Source: an uncultured Prevotellaceae bacterium
GTDB lineage: Bacteria > Bacteroidota > Bacteroidia > Bacteroidales > Bacteroidaceae
Reading direction: 5' to 3'
Assembly: GCA_902801155.1 (NCBI GenBank)
Contig: CADCHG010000012.1
Coordinates: 1 to 49,697 of the forward strand
Length of the DNA stretch: 49,697 nt
Position 1 is the first letter of the stretch, and each line of letters begins with the position of its first letter. The notes beneath the pieces are model-generated. The model saw nothing but the letters and a program-made list of their open reading frames with translations. It did not search any database and was not told the origin of the DNA. Below, piece after piece: positions 34,586 through 43,646 of the stretch. The position numbers were made by a program, and so were the translations under genes.

Positions 34586-34891
34586 TTAATCCTCAAAATT
34601 AAACAGGGCTGTGAAGCCTGTAATGGCAAATACCTGCTTAACGACAGGCAATGCTCCCTTAATGGTTACATCACCACCCTGGGATATTGTTTTCTTGCGA
34701 AGGGAGAGGAAGAGACGAAGACCGGAAGAAGAAATAAACTCCATCTTCTCACAGTTGAGCACGATGTGTTTATCAGCGTTCTCTACAAGTTCTTCCATAT
34801 CTATAGCAAACTGTGTAGAAGCAGCTGTATCAAGACGACCTTCAAGGATACCTGTTATTGTGGTATCATTCTTTTCAATTGTAAGTTTCAT
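34586..34891 (-). CDS. STAS-domain anti-sigma factor antagonist
   Basis: A 101-residue single STAS domain. The phosphorylation loop is FISSSGLRLF, where S55 aligns with the serine phosphorylated in SpoIIAA/RsbV. Unphosphorylated antagonist binds the anti-sigma ATPase and frees its target. First gene of the two-gene operon; a -7 element TATATTTG lies at 34954-34947 on the minus strand. Confidence 0.9.
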   Translation of the reverse strand: MKLTIEKNDTTITGILEGRLDTAASTQFAIDMEELVENADKHIVLNCEKMEFISSSGLRLFLSLRKKTISQGGDVTIKGALPVVKQVFAITGFTALFNFED

Positions 34892-34946
34892 AGCTTATGA
34901 CGATTATTTGACTTGTTTAATGCTTTTCTTAATAGATTTACGACTG

Positions 34947-34954
34947 CAAATATA
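34947..34954 (-). promoter_or_regulatory. -7 element of the STAS/anti-sigma operon
   Basis: TATATTTG on the minus strand, about 50 bases before the STAS start codon. The -33 element is weak. Confidence 0.4.
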
Positions 34955-35007
34955 TGAAATCTTTTTCTTTTCACCAAGAAAATATGCTTAAATTCGTAAA
35001 AAAAGAA

Positions 35008-35037
35008 GGAACTGATAGTATAAAAACCATCAGTTCC
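35008..35037 (-). terminator. Intrinsic terminator of the sdh/frd operon
   Basis: GGAACTGAT (35008-35016) pairs with ATCAGTTCC (35029-35037). In minus-strand sense TTCTTTTTTT follows. It lies 30 bases after the sdhB stop codon. Confidence 0.8.
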
Positions 35038-35066
35038 CTTATTTATGACCGAAAAATATCTAATTT

Positions 35067-35822
35067 TTAGTCAGCGAGCTTTGCCTTGATGAACTCGCGG
35101 TTAAGGCGAGCAATGTTAGCAATAGACTCGTTCTTTGGACATACAGCCTCACATGCACGTGTGTTAGTACAGTTACCGAAGCCCAGCTCATCCATCTTGG
35201 CAATCATAGCCTTAGCACGCTTTGCAGCCTCTGGACGGCCCTGTGGGAGGAGTGCGAGCTGTGATACCTTAGAAGAGAGGAAGAGCATAGCAGAACCGTT
35301 CTTACAAGCTGCTACGCAAGCACCGCAACCGATACATGTAGCGCAATCCATAGCCTCGTCAGCATCCTGCTTAGGAATGAGGATAGCGTTAGCATCCTGA
35401 GCCTGACCTGTACGGATTGTGTTGTAACCACCAGCAGCGATGATCTTATCGAATGCTGAACGGTCAACCATACAGTCCTTGATAACTGGGAAACCAGCTG
35501 AACGCCAAGGCTCTACAACAATAGTCTCACCGTCCTTGAAGCGACGCATGTAGAGCTGACATGTTGTTGCACCAGTCTCTGTCTTACCATGAGGAGTACC
35601 GTTGATATAGAGTGAACACATACCACAGATTCCCTCACGACAGTCATGATCGAATACGAAAGGCTCCTTACCCTCGCTGATCAACTGCTCATTGAGCATA
35701 TCGAGCATCTCAAGGAATGAAGTATCATCAGGGATGTTCTTCATTTCACGCTCATCGAAATGACCCTTATCCTTAGGACCATTCTGCTTCCAATATTTTA
35801 TTGTGAAAGAAATATTTGCCAT
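35067..35822 (-). CDS. sdhB: Succinate dehydrogenase/fumarate reductase iron-sulfur subunit
   Basis: 251 residues. The plant-ferredoxin-like domain holds the 2Fe-2S cysteines in CREGICGMCSLY and a later C in TTCQLY. The C-terminal domain has the 4Fe-4S motif CATCIGCGACVAAC and the further cysteines in NCTNTRACEAVCPK for the 3Fe-4S and remaining ligands. It passes electrons between the flavoprotein and the heme subunit. One base separates it from the flavoprotein gene; operon order is C-A-B, as in other Bacteroidales. In these anaerobes the complex mainly acts as fumarate reductase, so frdB is an equally good name. Confidence 0.95.
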   Translation of the reverse strand: MANISFTIKYWKQNGPKDKGHFDEREMKNIPDDTSFLEMLDMLNEQLISEGKEPFVFDHDCREGICGMCSLYINGTPHGKTETGATTCQLYMRRFKDGETIVVEPWRSAGFPVIKDCMVDRSAFDKIIAAGGYNTIRTGQAQDANAILIPKQDADEAMDCATCIGCGACVAACKNGSAMLFLSSKVSQLALLPQGRPEAAKRAKAMIAKMDELGFGNCTNTRACEAVCPKNESIANIARLNREFIKAKLAD

Positions 35823-35823
35823 T

Positions 35824-37806
35824 TTAGTTCTTGTAATTACGTGTTTGTACCTTGATTATCTCATACTCAAGAGGCTCCTTGTTGAGTACAGGGGTTGTAT
35901 CATCATTGCCCTGATACTCCCAAGCGCCTACGTAGAAGAAGTGCTCATCATCGCGCTTTGCCTCACCTTCCTCTGTCTGGTGCTCCTCACGGAAGTGACC
36001 ACCACAAGACTCCTCACGATGGAGGGCGTCAGTAGCGATAAGCTCACCCATAAGGATGAAGTCACGGAGGTGAACAGCCTTGTCAAGCTCTACATTGAGA
36101 CCTTCCTTAGCTCCTGGAACGAAGAGGTTAGTGTTGAACTCCTGACGAAGAGCCTTGATGAGCTTGATACCCTCTTCAAGACCTTCCTTGGTACGACCCA
36201 TACCCACATGCTCCCAAAGGATGTGACCAAGCTCCTTGTGGATAGAATCCACAGAACGCTTACCCTTGATGTTAAGGAGACGTGTAAGCTCTGCATCAAC
36301 AGCCTTCTCTGCCTCGTCGAACTCTGGCATATCAGTAGAGAGACGTGGCCAGATTGACTGGTCAGCGAGGTAGTTCTGGATTGTGTAAGGAAGTACGAAG
36401 TAACCGTCAGCAAGACCCTGCATAAGAGCAGAAGCACCAAGACGGTTAGCACCGTGGTCAGAGAAGTTACACTCACCGATAGCGAAGAGGCCAGGGATTG
36501 TTGTCTGAAGCTCGTAGTCAACCCAGATACCACCCATTGTGTAGTGGATAGCAGGGAAGATCATCATTGGCTTGTAGTAGTCGAAACCACCCTCAGAGCG
36601 AACGAACTCACCTGGGTTAACGTCTGTAATCTCCTCATACATATCAAAGAGGTTACCGTAACGCTGACGGATCTCGTTGATACCGAGACGCTGGATAGAC
36701 TCTGAGAAGTCGAGGAACACGGCAAGACCTGTGTTGTTTACACCGAAGCCCTTGTCACAACGCTCCTTAGCAGCACGAGAAGCCACGTCACGAGGTACGA
36801 GGTTACCGAATGCTGGGTAACGGCGCTCGAGATAGTAGTCACGATCCTGCTCTGGAATATCCCAACCCTGCTTTGTACCTGCCTGAAGAGCCTTAGCATC
36901 CTCAATATTCTTAGGTACCCAGATACGACCGTCGTTACGCAGAGACTCTGACATCAGAGTAAGCTTTGACTGGTTGTCACCGTGTACAGGAATACATGTT
37001 GGGTGAATCTGAACGTATGAAGGGTTAGCCATCATAGCGCCCTTACGGTAGCACTGGATAGCTGCTGTACAGTTACAGCCCATAGCGTTTGTAGAGAGGA
37101 AGTAAGCGTTACCGTAACCACCAGTAGCGATAACTACAGCGTTACCAGAGAAACGCTCGAGCTTACCTGTAACGAGGTTCTTAGCAATGATACCACGAGC
37201 ACGACCGTCGATGATAACAACATCCTCCATCTCGTAACGGGTGTAGAGCTTTACCTTACCAGCGTTTACCTGACACATAAGTGAAGAGTAAGCACCGAGG
37301 AGAAGCTGCTGACCTGTCTGACCCTTAGCGTAGAATGTACGAGACACCTGAGCACCACCGAAAGAACGGTTAGCGAGCATACCGCCGTACTCACGAGCGA
37401 AAGGAACACCCTGTGCAACGCACTGGTCAATAATGTTATTTGAAACCTCTGCAAGACGATATACGTTAGCCTCACGAGCACGGTAGTCACCACCCTTTAC
37501 TGTATCGTAGAAAAGACGATATACAGAGTCACCATCATTCTGATAGCACTTAGCAGCATTGATACCACCCTGTGCAGCGATAGAGTGAGCACGACGTGGA
37601 GAGTCCTGAATGCAGAAGTTAAGTACGTTGAAGCCCATCTCACCGAGAGAAGAAGCAGCAGAAGCACCTGCAAGACCGGTACCTACTACGATAACGTCGA
37701 GCTTCAGTTTGTTCTTTGGGTTAACCAGACGCTGGTGTGCCTTAAACTCGGTCCACTTCTGTGCTACTGGTCCCTCTGGTATTCTTGAATTTAATACTTT
37801 AGTCAT
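35824..37806 (-). CDS. sdhA: Succinate dehydrogenase/fumarate reductase flavoprotein subunit
   Basis: 660 residues from the ATG at 37806 ([18 protein letters not shown]). A longer in-frame start at 37866 would translate part of a 9-bp repeat array and is rejected. The FAD fold [20 protein letters not shown] is followed by the covalent-flavin histidine region [16 protein letters not shown] and the substrate-site motif [12 protein letters not shown]. The length matches the larger b558-type SdhA family. It oxidises succinate or reduces fumarate on the cytoplasmic side with SdhB and SdhC. It is 91 bases downstream of sdhC; this gap is filled by the 9-bp array. Confidence 0.96.
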   Translation of the reverse strand: MTKVLNSRIPEGPVAQKWTEFKAHQRLVNPKNKLKLDVIVVGTGLAGASAASSLGEMGFNVLNFCIQDSPRRAHSIAAQGGINAAKCYQNDGDSVYRLFYDTVKGGDYRAREANVYRLAEVSNNIIDQCVAQGVPFAREYGGMLANRSFGGAQVSRTFYAKGQTGQQLLLGAYSSLMCQVNAGKVKLYTRYEMEDVVIIDGRARGIIAKNLVTGKLERFSGNAVVIATGGYGNAYFLSTNAMGCNCTAAIQCYRKGAMMANPSYVQIHPTCIPVHGDNQSKLTLMSESLRNDGRIWVPKNIEDAKALQAGTKQGWDIPEQDRDYYLERRYPAFGNLVPRDVASRAAKERCDKGFGVNNTGLAVFLDFSESIQRLGINEIRQRYGNLFDMYEEITDVNPGEFVRSEGGFDYYKPMMIFPAIHYTMGGIWVDYELQTTIPGLFAIGECNFSDHGANRLGASALMQGLADGYFVLPYTIQNYLADQSIWPRLSTDMPEFDEAEKAVDAELTRLLNIKGKRSVDSIHKELGHILWEHVGMGRTKEGLEEGIKLIKALRQEFNTNLFVPGAKEGLNVELDKAVHLRDFILMGELIATDALHREESCGGHFREEHQTEEGEAKRDDEHFFYVGAWEYQGNDDTTPVLNKEPLEYEIIKVQTRNYKN

Positions 37807-37820
37807 TTTGTTTTGATTTT

Positions 37821-37892
37821 TTCTAGTTGTTCCAGATATTCCAGAAATTCTAGATAATCTAGACATTCTAGAGGTTCTAGAGATTCTAGTTA
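37821..37892. repeat. Eight-unit 9-bp tandem array between sdhC and sdhA
   Basis: Eight consecutive 9-bp units run exactly in phase: TTCTAGTTG, TTCCAGATA, TTCCAGAAA, TTCTAGATA, ATCTAGACA, TTCTAGAGG, TTCTAGAGA and TTCTAGTTA. Six contain CTAG. The array occupies almost all of the sdhC-sdhA gap, upstream of the sdhA start. In mRNA sense it gives UCUAGAA/UCUGGAA every 9 bases, a regular array that an RNA-binding protein could read, or a set of small stems. Confidence 0.85.
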
Positions 37893-37897
37893 ACTAA

Positions 37898-38578
37898 TTA
37901 GCAGCAGCTACCACCACACATCTCGCTGATAGCGAAATAGATAACTACGATGGCAAAGCCTGCGAACAGGAGTGTTGCGTAAGCAATGCTGATAACCTTC
38001 CAACGGCAGAACCATGTCTTACCATTCCAACCGAGAGTCTGCAAAGCACTCCAGAAACCGTGTGTGAGGTGGAACCAAAGAGCAACAAGCCAAATGAGGT
38101 AAATCACAACGTGAATTGGATCGCCGAAAGCGTTACGAATCCAATAAACACCATCTGTTGCATACATGGTGTCACCACCGATAAGCTCCTGAAGCATCAT
38201 CTTTGACCAGAAATCGTAAAGGTGGAGGCAAAGACCTACAACTACGATAAGGCCGAGAACGAGCATGTTCTGAGATGCCCACTCTACCTTTGCAGGCTTG
38301 TCGGTAACAGCATACTTGTTGTCACCACGTGCTTTACGGTTCTGTGCTGTCAAGACGAAAGCATAGAAGATGTGAGCCACAGCCAATGCAGCAAGACCTA
38401 TTGTTGCTACTACAGCGTACCAGTTGGCACCAAGCAATTCACAGATCATGTTGTAACCCTCTTCTGAGAAGAGCGCCACTACATTCATTGACATGTGGAA
38501 CGTTAAGAACAGGATGAGCGCCATGCCAGTTACTGACATAACAACCTTTCTTCCGATTGATGAATTAAATAACCACAT
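37898..38578 (-). CDS. sdhC: Succinate dehydrogenase/fumarate reductase cytochrome b558 subunit
   Basis: 226 residues with five membrane helices (about 12-38, 53-76, 105-124, 153-175 and 195-217). Histidines in the helices (FHMSMN, VAHIFYAF, CLHLYDFW, HVVIYLIW, FHLTHGFW) are candidate heme ligands for the two b hemes. It anchors SdhA and SdhB and exchanges electrons with menaquinone. The C-terminus ends CGGSCC. First gene of the operon, with a -7 element at 38704-38697 and a leader of about 110 bases. Confidence 0.94.
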   Translation of the reverse strand: MWLFNSSIGRKVVMSVTGMALILFLTFHMSMNVVALFSEEGYNMICELLGANWYAVVATIGLAALAVAHIFYAFVLTAQNRKARGDNKYAVTDKPAKVEWASQNMLVLGLIVVVGLCLHLYDFWSKMMLQELIGGDTMYATDGVYWIRNAFGDPIHVVIYLIWLVALWFHLTHGFWSALQTLGWNGKTWFCRWKVISIAYATLLFAGFAIVVIYFAISEMCGGSCC

Positions 38579-38696
38579 AAATGATTGTTGTTTAAATAAA
38601 GTTATAAATAATGTTTTGAGTTTTTTCGATTGTATGTATTCTATGAAAAGAATTAGGAATTAAAGCATTTTTTCTAATTTAATATGAATTAGACTG

Positions 38697-38704
38697 CAAA
38701 ATTA
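38697..38704 (-). promoter_or_regulatory. -7 element of the sdh/frd operon
   Basis: TAATTTTG on the minus strand. The predicted start is near 38692, so the sdhC leader would be over 110 bases. Confidence 0.45.
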
Positions 38705-38736
38705 ATTAAAAATAGTGATAAAACAAACTTTTCTAC

Positions 38737-38766
38737 TTGAAAATTCAAAATTTCTTCTTACTTTTG
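38737..38766 (+). promoter_or_regulatory. mnmG promoter
   Basis: TTG (38737-38739), a 19-bp spacer and TACTTTTG (38759-38766). The predicted start is near 38772, about 12 bases before the ATG at 38784. An in-frame start at 38715 would lie upstream of this promoter. Confidence 0.6.
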
Positions 38767-38783
38767 TAGAAAATTTTAAAAAA

Positions 38784-40805
38784 ATGACAACTCTATATTA
38801 CGATGTCATAGTCGTTGGAGGTGGCCACGCCGGTTGCGAAGCTGCTCATTCCGCAGCAAGAATGGGGGCTAAAACCTGCCTCATAACTATGGACATGAAC
38901 AAGATTGCACAGATGTCGTGCAACCCTGCAGTCGGAGGAATTGCCAAGGGTCAAATCGTCCGTGAAATTGATGCCCTCGGTGGCGGAATGGGAATCGTGA
39001 CAGATGCAACTTCCATCCAATTCCGTATGCTCAACCGCTCAAAGGGTCCTGCAATGTGGAGTCCTCGCGCTCAATGCGACCGCGGACAGTTCATCTGGAA
39101 ATGGCGTGAGATGCTCGACTCTACTGAGAATCTCGATATCTGGCAGGATCAGGTGGAGGAAGTGCTGACTGCCCCTCTCCAACTTTCCCAAGGGGAAGAA
39201 TCCTCGGATTGTGTTGACGCTCAAGATGTTACAAAAAACTCTTCTCCTCAGAGATGTCGGGTGAGGGTTATAGGAGTAAGAACCATCTGGGGTGTTGAGA
39301 TAAAAGCCCCGACAGTAGTCATTACAGCTGGTACTTTCCTCAACGGACTCATGCACGTCGGCAGGAAAATGGTTCCTGGCGGACGATGTGCCGAACTTCC
39401 AGTTCCTCATCTGACAGAATGTCTTAACGCTCTTGGCATCCGCTCTGCAAGGATGAAAACTGGAACTCCTGTGAGAATAGACAAGAGGTCCGTTCATTTC
39501 GAGGATGCAGAACTCCAGCCAGGAGAGCATGACTATCATAGCTTCTCATATATGAAGGAATATCTGCGCCTGAACAAGGACGACTCAAAAATAGACCTTA
39601 ACGACGCTTTCCTTCCTTGCTGGACATTCACGACAAACGAGGAAGTACACGAGACATTGAAGAGCGGACTTGCAGATTCGCCCCTTTTCAACGGACAGAT
39701 TCAATCCACAGGTCCACGTTATTGTCCTTCCATAGAGACTAAACTCGTGACATTTCCTGATAAGGATCATCATCCGCTATTCCTTGAGCCTGAAGGACTT
39801 AACACCAATGAGATGTATCTAAATGGTTTCTCAAGTTCTATGCCTATCGAGGTTCAGCTTGAGGCTCTGAAGAAGATTCCGGCTCTTAGGGATGTAAAGG
39901 TATATCGCCCGGGCTATGCCATAGAGTATGATTACTTCGACCCTACCCAACTCGACCACTCGCTGATGAGCAAGAAGGTAAGCGGATTGTTCTTTGCCGG
40001 TCAGGTAAATGGAACAACAGGCTATGAGGAGGCTGCAGGTCAAGGTTTGGTTGCTGGTATTAATGCTGCTATCTTCGCAGGAAGCACCAACACCGAACAT
40101 CCATCATCTAGCACCTACCACCCTCTCATCCTTCACAGAGACGAGGCATATATTGGCGTTCTCATCGATGATTTGGTCACAAAAGGCGTTGACGAGCCTT
40201 ATCGTATGTTCACCTCACGAGCAGAATACCGTATTCTCCTTCGTCAAGATGATGCTGATGCCCGCCTCACAGAGCGTGCCTACGCACTAGGTGTTGCCAC
40301 AAACGAGAGAAATGCTTGGTGGCAAGAGAAAAAGCAGCATATTGCTGAAATCATCGATTACTGCAACAGAACCAACGTAAAGCCAAAGGAAGTAAACGCT
40401 GCTCTTGAAAGCATCGGTTCTACCCCACTCCATTACGGATGCAAGCTCCACGAGCTCATAGCGCGTCCTGGAATCTCGATAGAATGGCTCGCAGAATCTC
40501 TACCTCATCTGAAAGAGATTATCAATCGTCCGGCAAACCGAAAGCAGGAAATAGCCGAAACCGCCGAGATACAGATAAAATATCAAGGTTATATCGAGCG
40601 CGAGAAACAGGCTGCAGAGAAAATGCACCGACTTGAGAACATCCGTATTCAAGGACATTTTGATTACAGCGAACTGAAAGGCCTTTCTACAGAGGCGCGT
40701 CAGAAACTGGAAAACATCAATCCAGAGACTCTTGCACAGGCTTCACGTATTCCGGGCGTTTCACCAAGCGACATCAACGTTTTACTTGTCCTGATGGGCA
40801 GATAA
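38784..40805 (+). CDS. mnmG: tRNA uridine-5-carboxymethylaminomethyl modification enzyme MnmG (GidA)
   Basis: 673 residues starting MTTLYYDVIVVGGGHAGCEA with the FAD-binding Rossmann motif. Further family landmarks are MSCNPAVGGIAKGQIVREID, SRGP-like RSKGPAMWSPRAQ, TAGTFLNGLMHVGRKM, RMKTGTPVRID, GPRYCPSIE and the C-terminal helical domain ending PGVSPSDINVLLVLM. With MnmE it installs the cmnm5 group at wobble U34 of tRNA. It is about 45 residues longer than usual. About 28 of these (around residues 128-158) are an extra segment encoded by a palindromic repeat-like stretch at 39169-39260. The frame stays open, so the protein is probably functional. Confidence 0.96.
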   Translation: MTTLYYDVIVVGGGHAGCEAAHSAARMGAKTCLITMDMNKIAQMSCNPAVGGIAKGQIVREIDALGGGMGIVTDATSIQFRMLNRSKGPAMWSPRAQCDRGQFIWKWREMLDSTENLDIWQDQVEEVLTAPLQLSQGEESSDCVDAQDVTKNSSPQRCRVRVIGVRTIWGVEIKAPTVVITAGTFLNGLMHVGRKMVPGGRCAELPVPHLTECLNALGIRSARMKTGTPVRIDKRSVHFEDAELQPGEHDYHSFSYMKEYLRLNKDDSKIDLNDAFLPCWTFTTNEEVHETLKSGLADSPLFNGQIQSTGPRYCPSIETKLVTFPDKDHHPLFLEPEGLNTNEMYLNGFSSSMPIEVQLEALKKIPALRDVKVYRPGYAIEYDYFDPTQLDHSLMSKKVSGLFFAGQVNGTTGYEEAAGQGLVAGINAAIFAGSTNTEHPSSSTYHPLILHRDEAYIGVLIDDLVTKGVDEPYRMFTSRAEYRILLRQDDADARLTERAYALGVATNERNAWWQEKKQHIAEIIDYCNRTNVKPKEVNAALESIGSTPLHYGCKLHELIARPGISIEWLAESLPHLKEIINRPANRKQEIAETAEIQIKYQGYIEREKQAAEKMHRLENIRIQGHFDYSELKGLSTEARQKLENINPETLAQASRIPGVSPSDINVLLVLMGR

Positions 40806-40809
40806 ACCG

Positions 40810-40865
40810 CCGTTCCTACGGAACGGACTTACAACGGATTTATAACGGACCTACAACGGACCTAC
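40810..40865. repeat. Hairpin plus four-unit AACGGACCTAC 11-bp array
   Basis: CCGTTCC and GGAACGG (40810-40826) form a short hairpin just after the mnmG stop. It runs into four 11-bp units (40822-40865) of the same AACGGACYTAY family seen in composite elements A and B. Here the array occurs alone, without the heptamer blocks. Confidence 0.75.
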
Positions 40866-40888
40866 TATAGAAGCATATAAACAGACGA

Positions 40889-40904
40889 TGTTTCACGTGG
40901 AACA
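40889..40904. other. parS-like ParB binding site 1
   Basis: TGTTTCACGTGGAACA. Its complement TGTTCCACGTGAAACA equals the classical Bacillus subtilis parS sequence. It lies between mnmG and apt. Confidence 0.75.
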
Positions 40905-40949
40905 ACCAATATATGATTAGGAATATAAACTAAAAAACATAACATAGTA

Positions 40950-41483
40950 ATGAACAACCCTACCCTATTAAAGAATCTGCGGGTAATTCCAGATTTCCCT
41001 ATTCCTGGAATACAGTTTCAGGATATCAGCACGTTATTCAACAATCCCGAGTGCCTTCATATCATGCGCGATGAAGTCGTGGATATTTACAAGGACAAAG
41101 GAATAACAAAGGTTGTAGGCTTGGAAAGTCGCGGCTTCCTACTCGGTCCTGTAGTAGCCTCAGAATTGAACGCAGGCTTTGTAATGGCACGCAAGCCGGG
41201 AAAATTGCCAGGAAACGTGATTTCATACGATTACACCAAGGAATACGGCAAAGATACTATTTGCATGATTAGCGATTCCATCGGCGAAAATGACATTGTT
41301 CTCATCCATGACGATCTCCTTGCAACTGGCGGAAGCATGCGCGCGGCATACGAATTGGTGAAGAAATTCCATCCAAAGAAGATTTACATCAGTTTCATCA
41401 TAGAACTAACGATTGAAGGACTTCACGGTCGCGATGTTTTCGCCGATACTGATGCAGAGATCTCAACGCTTATGGTCGTATAA
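40950..41483 (+). CDS. apt: Adenine phosphoribosyltransferase
   Basis: 177 residues. Opening LKNLRVIPDFPIPGIQFQDI is typical of bacterial APRT. The PRPP-binding loop is IVLIHDDLLATGGSM, and the purine-binding region includes GLESRGFLLGP. It converts adenine and PRPP to AMP in purine salvage. Length is normal. A parS-like site and an 11-bp array lie upstream and an intrinsic terminator downstream. Confidence 0.95.
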   Translation: MNNPTLLKNLRVIPDFPIPGIQFQDISTLFNNPECLHIMRDEVVDIYKDKGITKVVGLESRGFLLGPVVASELNAGFVMARKPGKLPGNVISYDYTKEYGKDTICMISDSIGENDIVLIHDDLLATGGSMRAAYELVKKFHPKKIYISFIIELTIEGLHGRDVFADTDAEISTLMVV

Positions 41484-41496
41484 GACTCTATCATAA

Positions 41497-41521
41497 CCTC
41501 CCCTACAGGGAGGCTTTTTTA
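41497..41521 (+). terminator. Intrinsic terminator after apt
   Basis: CCTCCC (41497-41502) pairs with GGGAGG (41508-41513), followed by a run of T (41515-41520). Confidence 0.85.
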
Positions 41522-41639
41522 TTGTAGGACAGCATTAAAGTCTAAACACAAAAATCCCGAAAGCACCGAAGTTTCACATCATAGTGTTACGTTCGTAACA
41601 TCTGTAATTTGCTGATATCTAGAATTTTAACGATTATTA

Positions 41640-41655
41640 TGTTTCACGTGAAACA
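41640..41655. other. parS-like ParB binding site 2
   Basis: TGTTTCACGTGAAACA is a perfect 16-bp palindrome (18 bp counting flanking A/T) matching the parS consensus. It ends six bases before the uvrC start codon. Confidence 0.8.
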
Positions 41656-41661
41656 TTAAAC

Positions 41662-43518
41662 ATGACAAAAGAAGAGAACATAGCCAGACTCGAAAAATTA
41701 AAGAGTATTGTTCTGTCAATGCCCGAGAAGCCGGGGTCGTACCAATACTACGATTCCGAAGGAACTATTATATACGTAGGAAAGGCAAAGAACCTAAAGC
41801 GCAGAGTTTCGTCCTATTTCCACAAGGAAGTCGATAGATTCAAGACAAAAGTATTGGTTAGTAAGATACACAACATAACTTATACCGTGGTAAATACCGA
41901 GGAAGATGCCCTATTGCTAGAAAACTCCCTTATAAAGAAATACAATCCAAGGTATAATGTACTTCTTAAAGACGGAAAAACATACCCAAGCATCGTTGTA
42001 ACCAACGAATTATTCCCTCGTATTTTCAAGACAAGGCAGATAAACCGTAAGTTTGGCACATTTTATGGTCCCTACTCCCATATCGGTTCTATGTACACGA
42101 TTCTGGAGCTAATAAAAAAGCTATACCATCCCCGTACTTGCAGAATGCCAATAACACGCGAAGGAATCGAGCAAAACAAATACAAGGCTTGTTTGGAATA
42201 CCATATAAAGAACTGTGGCGCGCCTTGCATCAACAAGCAGTCTTACGACGAATATCAGGAGAATATACGCATGGCAAGGGAGATTCTGAAAGGCAACACC
42301 CGAGAACTAAGCAAGATTATCTACGAACAGATGATGCAGAAGGCCGAGGAGATGAAGTTCGAAGAGGCCGAGGTATTGAAGCAGAAATACCTTCTCATCG
42401 ACCAGTTCTGTGCCAAGAGCGAAGTAGTATCCCATACCATAACAGATGTAGATGTATTCAGCATCGATGACGATGAAAACAAGCATAACGCATTCATCAA
42501 TTATCTGCACGTCACTAATGGAACGATAAACCAAAGTTTCACCTTCGAATATAAGCGCAAGCTCGACGAGACCGATGAGGAACTACTCCTTCAGGCAATA
42601 CCAGAGATACGCGACAGATTCCACTCCACGTCAAAGGAAATAATAGTGCCTATGGAGATGGAATGGACTATCCCAAACGCCACGCTTTTTGTGCCCCAAA
42701 GAGGCGATAAGAAGCACTTGCTGGAGCTGTCGCAGATGAACTGCAAGCAATACCGTTTTGACCGCCTTAAACAGGCTGATAAGCTCAATCCTGAACAGAA
42801 GTCTGTGCGCTTGATGAAGGAGCTACAGGAGAAGCTCGGATTAGACAAGATGCCGTACCAGATAGAAGCCTTCGATAACTCCAACATCTCGGGTACAGAT
42901 GCCGTTGCAGGATGCGTTGTCTTCAAGGGTATGAAGCCTTCAAAGAAAGACTATCGCAAGTACAATATAAAGACCGTCACAGGTCCTGACGACTATGCCT
43001 CTATGCAGGAGGTTGTTCTGAGAAGATACGGCAGAATAAAAGAAGAAAAAGAGCAGGATCCAGAGAACGAGGACATACGTTACCCGGACCTTATCGTATG
43101 CGATGGAGGTATTGGTCAGATGAATGTTGTTCGAGAGATTGTAGAGGACACTCTGCACCTTAAAATCCCTATCGCCGGTCTAGCAAAGAACGATAAGCAC
43201 CGCACCAACGAACTACTTTTCGGATTCCCTCCTAAGACTATCCAACTAAAGACCAATAGCGAGCTATTTCACGTACTCACACAGCTTCAAGACGAGGTTC
43301 ACAGATATGCTATAACCTTCCACCGAGACAGGCGCTCTAAGCACGCTTTACACTCGGAGCTTGACGATATCAAGGGCATAGGCAAAGTGACGAAGGAAAC
43401 CCTCTTAAAAGCCTTCAAGAGCGTCAAGAGGATCAAGGAAGCAGACGAGGATGCAATAGCAGAAGTTATAGGCAAGGCAAAGGCGAGAATCGTCAAGGAA
43501 GGACTGAGTATATTTTAA
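41662..43518 (+). CDS. uvrC: Excinuclease ABC subunit C
   Basis: 618 residues. The N-terminal GIY-YIG nuclease (PGSYQYYDSEGTIIYVGKAK, about 20-100) is followed by a UVR helical motif (about 210-245), the UvrC central RNase H-like nuclease (about 370-550; IEAFDNSNISGTDAVAGCVV and DLIVCDGGIGQMNV) and C-terminal helix-hairpin-helix units (LDDIKGIGKVTKETLL). With UvrA and UvrB it makes both incisions in nucleotide excision repair. No clear promoter; a parS-like site sits directly before the start codon. Confidence 0.96.
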   Translation: MTKEENIARLEKLKSIVLSMPEKPGSYQYYDSEGTIIYVGKAKNLKRRVSSYFHKEVDRFKTKVLVSKIHNITYTVVNTEEDALLLENSLIKKYNPRYNVLLKDGKTYPSIVVTNELFPRIFKTRQINRKFGTFYGPYSHIGSMYTILELIKKLYHPRTCRMPITREGIEQNKYKACLEYHIKNCGAPCINKQSYDEYQENIRMAREILKGNTRELSKIIYEQMMQKAEEMKFEEAEVLKQKYLLIDQFCAKSEVVSHTITDVDVFSIDDDENKHNAFINYLHVTNGTINQSFTFEYKRKLDETDEELLLQAIPEIRDRFHSTSKEIIVPMEMEWTIPNATLFVPQRGDKKHLLELSQMNCKQYRFDRLKQADKLNPEQKSVRLMKELQEKLGLDKMPYQIEAFDNSNISGTDAVAGCVVFKGMKPSKKDYRKYNIKTVTGPDDYASMQEVVLRRYGRIKEEKEQDPENEDIRYPDLIVCDGGIGQMNVVREIVEDTLHLKIPIAGLAKNDKHRTNELLFGFPPKTIQLKTNSELFHVLTQLQDEVHRYAITFHRDRRSKHALHSELDDIKGIGKVTKETLLKAFKSVKRIKEADEDAIAEVIGKAKARIVKEGLSIF

Positions 43519-43631
43519 GTGAAGAACGAAGAGTTAAGAGTGAAGAATTTAAGTTAGTTTTATGGTAAAAAAAAGGCAAACGGTCTTAAACAACAATACA
43601 AACTTAAATTCTTCACTCTTCGTTCTTCACT
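43518..43631. terminator. Inverted heptamer array between uvrC and dtd
   Basis: The left arm starts at the last base of the uvrC stop: AGTGAAGAACGAAGAG (43518-43533), an extra TTAAGAG, then TGAAGAATTTAAGTT (43541-43555). The right arm (43600-43631) is the complement without the extra heptamer. Both arms read in 7-bp steps. It should end the uvrC transcript just before the dtd promoter. Confidence 0.7.
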
Positions 43632-43646
43632 ATTCAAATTTTTTAT

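Noticed and set aside
37807-37866. N-terminal extension of the SdhA reading frame
   Set aside because: The extra 20 residues are translated from the 9-bp repeat array, and the conserved protein begins at MTKVLN (37806).
37821-37892. Phased arrays considered as CRISPR repeats
   Set aside because: Units of 7-12 bp are contiguous with no spacers, and no cas genes are present in the window.
38715-38783. N-terminal extension of MnmG
   Set aside because: It lies across and upstream of the -7 promoter element at 38759-38766, while the family N-terminus begins at the ATG at 38784.
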